A DNA stretch of 17,661 nt from Tieghemiomyces parasiticus (lineage: Eukaryota; Kickxellomycota; Dimargaritomycetes; Dimargaritales; Dimargaritaceae), in assembly GCA_027575765.1 (NCBI GenBank), contig JANBPT010000971.1:1-17661 (forward strand), written 5' to 3'. The position numbers and the translations under genes were made by a program. This document shows, one piece after another, positions 9,883 through 17,661 of the stretch. The notes under the pieces are model-generated. The model saw only the letters and a program-made list of their open reading frames with translations, was not told the origin of the DNA and ran no database searches. Position 1 is the stretch's first letter. Every line of letters starts with the position of its first letter.

Positions 9883-10316
9883 ACCGCAGAGCACCCAGCT
9901 GCCGAAGGCTCACTAGGGCGGATAAGCGATGTGTGTGTATGTGTAACCCGCATTACTGTAAGTTACAGAGGAAGTGCGGTAGCCATTACCGCCCTCGCAT
10001 CCAACCTGCTGTCATGCAGGCGAGGCAGAGAGAAGAGGGAAGCAACCGACATATTGGAGGAGAGGTGGAATATACTTGTGCTCAGAGCAGTCGGCTGACC
10101 CTAATACGCAAACAATTCGACAGCCGCTGTTCGAGAGAACGAAGGGGACAAACATGACCCACTGGGGATATCTGGCCTCTCAACCGTAAGGGGTGAGGTA
10201 GCCAAGTTCGTCAAGGCGTGCGAATGCGCACTTGCGTGCTAGAAAAAACGCGTCAGAGTTAAAGCAGATAGGGTTTGCTATCAAGCGGGCGGGTGTAGAG
10301 TAGACCAATAACTTAC

Positions 10317-10800
10317 CACTAAGGCTACGTTGCGACGGATGTCAGGACGCGTACAAACAGGTGGGTCGAAGAGCGCCTTGATGCGGAGATACTAGAAAAG
10401 AAGCGGAATGTGCCCGGCTGCTGAATAACAACGAAGTAATGGAAGGCAAAGGGGCGGGCTTGGCGACAACGATAACCGAGGAGTGGAGGCGCGGTGGGTG
10501 CGTTGGCGTGATACAGGCGCAAGAGACGAAGTGCTGGTGGGAGGTGTAAGTAGGATAGACCAACGGCTAAGCAAAGCAACAAGATAACAATAGGTTGGCA
10601 GGGTGGAGGTGGTATTTGTTGCGGGAGGGACGTGAGTGCACAGGAGAAGGACGAAGAGACTGGGGAAGGGGGCGGACAGGGGGATGGACAAACACGATAT
10701 TAATCAGTGGTGAGGGAAAGGGTCGGCCAGGCGAAAGAGAGCGGGAGACGAAGGTCAAAATAGAAAGCGGGTGGTGGTAATCAGGATAATAGGGCAATCC
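10317..10800 (-). other. Possible untranslated leader exon (CT-rich, ATG-free)
   Basis: The minus strand here is CT-rich and has no ATG in any frame, whereas the plus strand has at least five. It begins about 25-30 bp past a TATA box and ends at a consensus splice donor. I read it as a noncoding first exon of the kinase gene. It could instead be a separate noncoding transcript. Confidence 0.33.
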
Positions 10801-10824
10801 GCTGTTGGACGCCAGACCGGGGGG

Positions 10825-10832
10825 TTTATATA
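10825..10832 (-). promoter_or_regulatory. TATA box (TATATAAA) reading leftward
   Basis: The minus strand reads TATATAAA, a perfect TATA-box consensus in otherwise GC-rich DNA. A start site near 10795-10805 would open directly into the CT-rich, ATG-free stretch. The nearest minus-strand coding gene is the kinase gene, whose ATG is 1.35 kb away, so it is probably the target only if a leader intron is removed. Confidence 0.4.
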
Positions 10833-13800
10833 CCGCTGTGCGACTAGGTTAGAGTCAGAGTGGGGACACCTGCGGGGTGACAGGAGGGCTGCTCTGCGGC
10901 TACCAGGGGGAGGGACGGTTGACAACCTGGCCCACCGGGGGGGGGAGTGGAGGGACCAGGAGGGCTGTTCGCCATCCCCAATGACCAGGCCTAGTTCCAA
11001 ACTCCCTAATGCGGTGTTGGACATGACATTGCATCAGCGCCCTTGTATGCGCTGGTGGGGCAGACTGCGGCGTGTATGCCCCCTCCCCCTCGCCGCCCAT
11101 CCAGCGTGCTGGACGAGCCGGGGTAGATGCCCTCAGCCTGATACTGCTAACCCAGTGCCACGGATGAAACGTCGCGCATAGTTCGATGAAGCGGGCGGTC
11201 TAGAGTGGACGATAGGCTGAGGTGCATAGCCAGACACCCCAGTTGTCAATGGCAATCGCCTGTCCGCCTCACAGTTATTGGCCCTGGCAGCTGTGAGCAC
11301 TAGGGGCGAAGTGTGGCGACCAGATAGACGAGGAACAAGAGGGTGCCAGGAAGGGACGGGGGGGAAGGGGGGGCAGCGAAATTAACTCCCCCTTCCAGTT
11401 GCTCAGCTGTCGGCGCCTTCTGGGTCCTAATAGTCGTGATCGTCATCTGGCCTACGTTACACGCGGGGGGCGAATCCTCTCCCAAGGCCCACTACCGCCT
11501 CTATCGCTCCGCCGCCTTGCTAGTAGGTCGCCGGGTGCTAAGCGACCCGACATGTTGGCAGCTACCAGATTGGCCAAACCGTAGGGGAAGTAAAAGGGAA
11601 AGGCATGGAATGTCGACGGGAAAGGTGCAATCGCAAGCTGCCGCCGGCCCTGGCCTCTGTCTGTCAAGGCACTGCCAACATGCCATGCGGGCTGGTGGAT
11701 GGCCTGTCGAGCCGCTGCTCTGCCCAACTATGTTGCCAAGCCTTCCCCCCCCCTGCAGCCTACCCAACCCCAAGCACCACGGGCGACGCGCGCGTCGCCA
11801 ATCCCCTGGCCGTTGAACCGCGACACTCGCCACCTCACCGCCTTCCTCGACGCGTCCCTCCACCAATCCCTGGTCTGCAAACGACGATAGGAAAGGGGGG
11901 AAGGCGGGCCAGGGTTACACTGTATATGTGGTTCCGATTGGGTCGGATATTCGGAGACAATCACGTCTCAGTAGGGACCTGTTCTGCCTCTCCAATAGTA
12001 CCACCGTGGATTTACTCGTTCCTCGCCCTTACCAGGTACGTTAGCATTGATTATTAAAACCACGGGCGGTGGCAGGCACAGAGCCGTAAAATGGTACGAC
12101 CATGTACCAAGGAGGCACGTTGCCGTGCCAGCGGGTTTGTAAACAGGGACTGGTGCATGGCGTGGGCAAGACGTTGCGCCCTGCCCAGCCTCTCCGCAGT
12201 ATGGCCGAGTGGAGCCAGCAGCACCCGTTCCAGGGCCCTTCAGGCACTTCACCCCAACCCGCGGGCCATGCTGAGTAATAGGCCAAGCATTACTGCGACA
12301 ATTTAATGCCTTAGTATGGCCGCGATGTGGGATGGCAAACGCTGCCGGAATACGGTTATAGCCATTGTGACTCCTTTGGCGAGGCCACTAGTCATTGCAC
12401 CTGCTTGGCGGGAGAAGATGGCTGGCACCATCCTCCTGTTGGGTTGGCCGGCTACCAGACCCTGTGCACCCTCTCCTTGAGCCACGTGAAACTCGGCCCT
12501 GTTAGCCCTGTGCTGGGCTGCGGATACCTTGCTACTCTCCTCCCCCACGACAATACCTTTTCGCCCCAACGTAGCGGCACTTGCCAGCTGGACTGTTCGC
12601 AGGAACTGAGTCACGATTAGATTAGTATAGCCTCCTTGGCTCACGCGGGCTAATGCGGCATCTCATCAGCCTGTTGCGGAAAAGAAATAGTAAACCAGAC
12701 GATGGCTGTTGGGGCCGGGAAGGTCGGGAGGAGGGTGAAGGTCGCCGATACGTGCCCCTCCCCGTATAGTTCACCAATCCGCATCTTAATTTTACCAGCA
12801 GATCTCATCACTTGTATGTGCCTTTTTAATCTGACCGTCGCCACTTTAGTGCCCTGCGTCGCTAGCGACATGGCTGGGTCACCCCTTCCGGATCGTGTCT
12901 TTCTCGCACAGGGGACCATGTCCAACTTTCACTCTACCTTCCTCGGCAATGCACGTCGCTGCACCCGTTGACCGCATCCTGCCGTTGGCTAGAGATGCTA
13001 AAGGGGGAGGACTGGTAGTGTTGACTGTCATCCAATGGGGCCGACGTCATATCCTTTTGGCAGCCACTAGGAAAGTTTTTTGAGGCCTGGTTTAGATCCA
13101 TTCCAATTTGGAGTGGTGCAAGGCTTGACGTTAAATTCGAAAGAAGGTAACGCAGCCGACCTCCTGCAGCACCAGTCTGGCCACTCTCATCTGCACACCA
13201 CTATCGCTTCCTGACCAAACGTGGGGTGATGCGTCATGGCCTGTCGGCCCCGAAACCACCATGGCTCGTATGCATCGTTGTACTGATTTCCGGTGGGACA
13301 CGGAATAAACATTGTAACGCAATTAGGATATTTCGTTGGACGGTTCGTCCTTGACATGACAATTGGCTATCCGCCCTATAGATGGCCGCCTTTCTTATGG
13401 TAGCAGCGTGTCGGTAGATCCTCTTGTTAGCCGCTCACCGGATGGGTGGCAGCCCGATTAAACTACTCCGCAAGCGATCTTTTTTTGAAGGGGAGGGTGG
13501 AACCGCTACGGCTTTGGCTGTGCTTCCTTTACTTGCTCGTACCATTGATGGACCCGTTGTTAAACTTAGGGGAGGGGAGGGCCAGACTTGTGAATCATTA
13601 ACGAACCATGTCTGCACTTGGCTATGGGCGGATACAAAAATAAATAAATCCCAGCCAAACCTTTCATAGTACGTGGGCCCCAGAATGCAGCACGCGAGAA
13701 AAGGCGGTGAGGTAAAAAAAAAGGAAAGCGACGATGAGTGACCGCAATGTTCTTTTTCTGTGTAACCGAGTGGTTGGGTCGGGAGGGGGAAGGTAAGTAC

Positions 13801-14970
13801 GTTTCCGGTAGAGCAGCAAAAATGGCGGCCAATGCCCCCAGCCAACGAGCTCCTGGCTGGCCGTCAATCACTCTTTTCCCTCCGTTCGACACAGAATTAT
13901 TTTGTGGGTTGCAATTGACAAGTCAAATGGGAAGGCGGACTATCAGGATCGCCTCAGTTGTGGGTTTGTGTAACCCAGCGGGGGAGAATAGGCGACAGGA
14001 TGGGAGAGGGGGGGACGGCCGCTGACCCTTGGCTGCTGTGGTCGCTGGCAGGTCGGGTAATGTCCGTAGCACGATATAGCGGATGTCTACATGTGTGTGG
14101 GTGGGCGGCACACTCGGAACAGAAACGGTGGCAGGTATGAATGGCCACGTCGAAGCGAGGCTCAGCAAAATGAACATGCCAGCCGTACGTCCATCCCGGC
14201 TATGCAAGCCCTGTTGCCGATACACAACCCAGTCCCCTGCCCCTCTTCCGTGCCATCTCGCATTGGACGGCTCTTTTATTTACTCTCGGTGCGACAAATA
14301 GTTTCAGCCGGCGAGACCGTTCAGGCTCCTGCGGCCTCCGCTACCCGATCGGGCCGAATGAGATAACCTTAGGCGTTAACCATCAACTCGCCTCCACCGA
14401 CCCGTCGCCTTGTCTCGGTCCAACTAATCGTGTCCAGCCCTCGGGCTATGTTAGTCATTGTTAGCAACGCAAGTCGAGTCCTTTGCCCAGCAAAATGGGG
14501 TCGTTCGTAGACAGCCTTGCTCGGATTACTCACTACCTCCCGCTCCAACGGACCGAGGGCACCCCACCATGTCAAAAGAGGGTCTTCATCCCTAGTCATT
14601 TGGCAGGAATATGACAACCCCGTTTGCATTTTCACTACCAATTTTTGTACCCTTATGTTCGGTGGTTACAGCACCAATCCTTTTCCCACAGCAGTTTGGT
14701 AAGCGCGGGTAGGCTACGTGGCCGCCGGAGGTCAGCACCGGGTTAACCAAATGTCCATTTTATTACGCAGTTTAGAACACTTAGCCTATGCCCCCCATAG
14801 GTGCCGTACACCAGTACTAGCCGAATCGATCGTTCGATCATATTTACCACCCAAGTTGTAGAGCGGAGGGTTTTAATAACCTTACACACTTTTCCGAGCC
14901 ACTGAAATGAATAAGAAGAGTGTCAAAGAACAAGTCAACAGTGGTCCGGGTCAGGGCCTGTACCCTCCTT
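10833..14970. other. Long stretch with no gene recognised
   Basis: Over 4 kb in which I can support no coding gene. Several open frames of 90-157 codons occur on both strands (for example 10771-11181, 11343-11816, 11605-12057 on plus; 12303-12644 on minus). They lack codon bias or any recognisable motif, and they overlap one another. 10.85-12.7 kb is GC-rich with G and C runs, including potential G-quadruplexes at 10937-10964 and 11353-11373. I saw no tRNA with both A and B boxes, no rRNA or spliceosomal RNA signature, no long terminal repeats and no transposase or reverse transcriptase. An undetected noncoding RNA or a decayed element remains possible. Confidence 0.5.
14758..14763 (-). promoter_or_regulatory. 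Candidate poly(A) signal AATAAA for the Aim32-ferredoxin gene
   Basis: The minus strand reads AATAAA about 210 bp beyond the stop codon at 14971. It is the nearest such hexamer downstream, but its use is unproven. Confidence 0.3.
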
Positions 14971-16710
14971 CTAAACCGGCACCCGCAGTCGGAGCCCATC
15001 TAGCTCGGGCTTCACGGGGATCTGGCACGACAGGCGGGATCCCTCCTCGCGGCCCACCGCGTATTCCAGCATATCCTCTTCCGCCTCCGACACCCCTGGT
15101 AGGTGCCCCGCGTAATCTTTAGGGTTCTCAACAATGAGGTGGCAGGTGGCGCACTCGCACTGGCCCCCGCAAGACGCCTCGATCTCGATGCCATGGGCTT
15201 TGGCGACTTCCATGAGGCTTGGGTGGTGCAGGATCTGACCAGTGGGCTGCGGATTGATCGTAGCGCTGGACGCCGATGATTCTGGGGGTGATCCAGTATC
15301 CAATTCGACCTGTACGTATTTTTCCTGGCCACGGGGCAAGTTAAACGTCAGGTTGACGAAGGTGGCCGCTGGCCGGAGCGCGGGGTCTGTGGCACTGTCC
15401 AAAGTGGCAGGGGTAAACTGCGTGTACGTACTGAGCTGCTCCGGTTGCGAGATGCCTTGTCGGCCGCGCCAATGGTCCCAAAGCACCTCGGAATTTCCCA
15501 GTGTGTCCAGTAACCGCGGCGTATCGCGCGGTTTAAGCAAACCATACCAGTTACCTGATGGGTAATGAATCACATTGGATGCGTATCTGTAGAGCCGGGC
15601 GAACCCCAAGGGGGCAGTGTTAATTACAAGCCAGGGTTAGTTAAACATGCCCACTTGAAATACAAAATTGGGGGTCTACAGGTCATGGCTTGAGCCCAGC
15701 GATCCCCGAGCCTTCAACGGCAAAGCTGCTGCTGCCGCCGCCAAAGGGGGTGCCTCCCCTGCACTGACTTACACATGACCCCCGATGTGAGACACACGGG
15801 CTGCTTGCCACTTGTCGTCCCACCGACGGTGGCGAATTTCATCGGCCACGGCTCGGTAAAACGGCTCGCCAACCTCAGCGCACCGGCAGTCGCGGGTCCC
15901 GTGGGTGCACACCAGCAGAACGTTGCGGTCCAAGGGTTCAACTTGGATGGGGCGGCGTAGGCCGGCGGCCTCCGTCGCGAAGGGGTTTACGGCTCGACGG
16001 GTGGCGGACTCGTTAGACGGCCTTGGTTCTGATGCCGAGGCGGGCATAATATTCAGCGTTCGCTGGAGAAGGCCCACATCCACCTCGGTCTGGCCGAGAT
16101 ACCGCATGAGGTTAGGAAACCCACGAGACGTGACGTGGCGCAGACGGACGTTCTCCGGGTAAAGCAACAAGTCAAATCCAGTCTCGTCGTCGGCCCGGTC
16201 GCTGGGTCTAGACGTCCCAGGAGGTGGCGGCGCATAGTCAGGTGACTCGCTGGGAATGGCCCCGGGATTTACTTCTAGTTGGGGGGCGCAATAGTCCGTC
16301 AAATTCATCACGACCCGGGTGTCCAGTTTGGCTACCTCGTAGGACAGCTGACCCGTATAGGTGTTGGCCAGGTCAGCGTATTTAGGCCAGGCCAGCTGAT
16401 TGGTGCAAACGAGGAGGTGTCGGTCGTAGTGTTTCACCGAGTGATGGAATCGCGGGTCGTTGGGATGCGCAAGGGGCTTCGACGTGGATGGTTGGTGCCA
16501 TTCGCAGGTGTCGGTGACTAATGACGTGTCAGCTTCGGCGCTGGTCGTTGTAATGGCGCTGCCGCCGCTGTTGGTCCTAGGTGAGGTACTGAGCCAATGC
16601 CGGGTTAACGCAGCGGGTCTCCTCCTTAGGTATACACCTTGAGTGACCAAGCCGGTTATGGGAATGAGCTGCCCTGGCAGCCGTGTCGGTCGCATTAGAA
16701 GTGGGGTCAT
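14971..16710 (-). CDS. Fusion of Aim32/Apd1-type [2Fe-2S] protein with adrenodoxin-type ferredoxin (2 exons)
   Basis: Exons 16710-15773 and 15586-14971 encode 517 residues. Residues 1-48 (MTPLLMRPTRLPG, then YLRRRP and RHWLSTSPR) have no acidic residue and many Arg, a typical mitochondrial presequence. Residues 69-360 are an Aim32/Apd1 (sucrase/ferredoxin-like, thioredoxin-fold) protein: HLLVCTNQLAWP (98-109), LLVCTHGTRDCRC (265-277) and SHIGGHVYASNVIHYPSGNWYG (307-328; spans the intron). C268, C277, H308 and H312 fit the Cys2His2 [2Fe-2S] ligands known in Apd1/Aim32. Residues 384-517 are a vertebrate-type ferredoxin: FVNLTFNLPRGQEKYVQVEL, SLMEVAKAHGIEIEASCGGQ and SRLSCQI, with C452, C458, C461 and C500 as Cys4 ligands. 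Exon 2 carries the Aim32 end and the whole ferredoxin without a break, so the fusion is not an annotation artefact. Yeast Aim32 works in mitochondrial redox quality control; an internal electron relay is my inference. A possible leader intron (16976-16721) lies upstream. Confidence 0.9.
15587..15772 (-). other. Intron of the Aim32-ferredoxin gene (186 bp)
   Basis: The donor GTAAGT is at 15772-15767 and the acceptor CTCTACAG ends at 15587. The split codon GT/A (Val313) restores SHIGGHVYASNVIHYP, the exact family signature. Using the donor two bases earlier (GTGTAA) would break the frame. Confidence 0.92.
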
Positions 16711-17661
16711 TGCAAGCTGTCTAGGTGAGCAAATGTGGATATGAGATTGCCAAAAATGAAGTAAAATAAAAGGATAGTTCGGGGGTGAACTGGTCGCGTA
16801 AGTGTATCTTCTAGTAATACTGGCTGGCGAGCTAAAAGTTCGGCCGAGCGAGGAGCGTGGTGGGGTAATTGCGTAACCAGGGGCGTTTATGCTAGGTCAC
16901 CAGCCTCGATCTTTTTAAACTCGAGGGCGCCCACCAATGCAGTCCATCGGCGTTAGAGGATTGGTGGAAAACTTACATGCTATCTGATGAACTGATAAGC
17001 ACAGAGGGCGATCCTAGGCCGAAGTTGCGCCAACAACCCTTCAGGTAGAATTTACTGGAATTGGTGGGAAAAAAAATAAGAGTAGGGTAGCCCCCATCAT
17101 ATGCTCCCTTGGAAAGAGAGACGGAGCACTCGGACAGAGGATTCATGGGGTGTTACACTTCGCTGACTGTCCAAGTTCAGCTTCTCTGGCCTACGTACTG
17201 TATATGGTTCGTTCTAAACAATATCCGAGAGGGACAGAAGGGATCAATGGATCTTACCAATGGCTTACACAGCAAATCAGGTTACTAGATTGTATAAAAT
17301 GGCTAGATCAGCGTTTGGACCATCAGAGCAGTAACGAACTATTAAACGCCGGTTGGCCTCATTGTTAACAGGTCAGAAAAAAATATTTAAATGAACGGTT
17401 TCGGTAAAAAAGTTGCGGCACCGACTATTCCCAAGTGGTCACCCACCTTAGTACTAAATCGGCTGACTGGACTTTAACTTCGCAGATCTAACGGGATGCG
17501 GTGCTAACTCCAGCAGATGGCCGCAACTGAGGTTGTGAAGCCGAGCACGGCTTGTACTTTTGAGGAACTGTAATAGGCCGCGCATATACAACCGTTAAAA
17601 GAAAAAGAAGAAAAGAGACCGGGCGACCTGGGGGAGAGGCCCGGAAGAGACGGAGGACCAG
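16711..17661. other. Upstream region of the Aim32-ferredoxin gene; no gene seen
   Basis: The minus strand has no ATG from 16711 to 16944, consistent with a leader. A possible leader intron has donor GTAAGT at 16976-16971 and acceptor CTCACCTAG ending at 16721. A 72-codon frame at 17150-17368 (+) has no motif or codon bias and is left out. The last 65 bases (17597-17661) are very purine-rich; one plus-strand frame there is open to the edge and reads KRKRRKETG, but it has no start codon in the window, so no gene is called. Confidence 0.4.

Larger units (their letters stand above)
9528..10316 (-). other. Possible 5'-leader intron of the kinase gene
   Basis: A strong donor, GTG followed by GTAAGTTATTGG, starts at 10316 on the minus strand. 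The nearest good acceptor before the kinase ATG is CTTCACTTCCCAG ending at 9528, preceded by a TGTAAC branch-like motif; a second CTCCAG ends at 9512. Minus-strand ATG triplets are at ordinary density from 9716 to 10155 but absent from 10156 to 10972, as expected if the former is intron and the latter largely leader. No transcript evidence is available, so this is a model. Confidence 0.3.

Noticed and set aside
10325..10691. Minus-strand open frames of 73-99 codons in the CT-rich stretch
   Set aside because: None has an ATG start (the minus strand lacks ATG throughout), and the peptides simply mirror CT-rich composition (Ser, Pro, Leu).
11605..12057. 150-codon plus-strand frame and its overlapping neighbours (10771-11181, 11343-11816, 11501-11866)
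   Set aside because: They overlap each other on both strands, are rich in Arg, Pro, Gly and Cys as GC-rich noncoding DNA gives, and show no motif, codon bias or splice support.
12202..12212. TGGCCGAGTGG, a perfect tRNA A-box as in Leu/Ser tRNA genes
   Set aside because: No B-box (GGTTCRANNCC) follows at a proper distance and no acceptor stem can be drawn.
14369..14641. 90-codon minus-strand frame with a protein-like composition
   Set aside because: No recognisable motif, no nearby splice sites joining it to other coding sequence, and normal codon bias is missing.
15714..15766. GCAGCAGCAGC-type repeat inside the Aim32-ferredoxin intron
   Set aside because: Only a few imperfect units; too short to call a trinucleotide repeat.
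17150..17368. 72-codon plus-strand frame near the right edge
   Set aside because: No motif or codon bias; surrounding DNA is AT-rich and stop-rich. It may be chance or transposon debris, but nothing supports a gene.

Overview
The window looks like nuclear DNA of a fungus. Three of its four confident genes carry GT-AG introns (186 to 352 bp). The protein architectures are fungal: a SNF5 subunit ending in a GATA-type zinc finger, and an Aim32/Apd1-family mitochondrial protein. Genes are widely spaced, and intergenic DNA is full of homopolymer G, C and A runs. An early-diverging (zygomycete-type) lineage is my guess only; the sequence alone does not fix the taxon.

Layout, left to right. Positions 184-575 (+) hold what looks like the 3'-terminal exon of a gene I do not recognise. 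576-2542 has no recognisable gene. 2543-5189 (-) is a two-exon SNF5/SMARCB1-type chromatin-remodelling subunit with a C-terminal GATA-like finger. 6361-7023 (-) is a single-exon mitochondrial MoaC, the second enzyme of the first step of molybdenum cofactor synthesis. 7762-9470 (-) is a two-exon gene for a PNKP-like P-loop kinase domain followed by a very histidine-rich tail. 9471-14970 has no recognisable coding gene. Its first 1.3 kb does carry a TATA box, a CT-rich ATG-free stretch and a splice donor, all reading toward the kinase gene, which suggests a distal promoter and spliced leader. 14971-16710 (-) is a two-exon gene fusing an Aim32/Apd1-type [2Fe-2S] protein to a complete adrenodoxin-type ferredoxin. 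16711-17661 shows no gene I can support.

All four confident genes lie on the minus strand, but they are separated by 0.7 to 5.5 kb and do not form an operon. Two products, MoaC and the Aim32-ferredoxin fusion, have presequences that look mitochondrial. The most notable object is the fusion: one polypeptide predicted to hold two different [2Fe-2S] clusters, one with Cys2His2 ligands and one with Cys4 ligands. The next is the histidine-rich kinase with its possible distal promoter.
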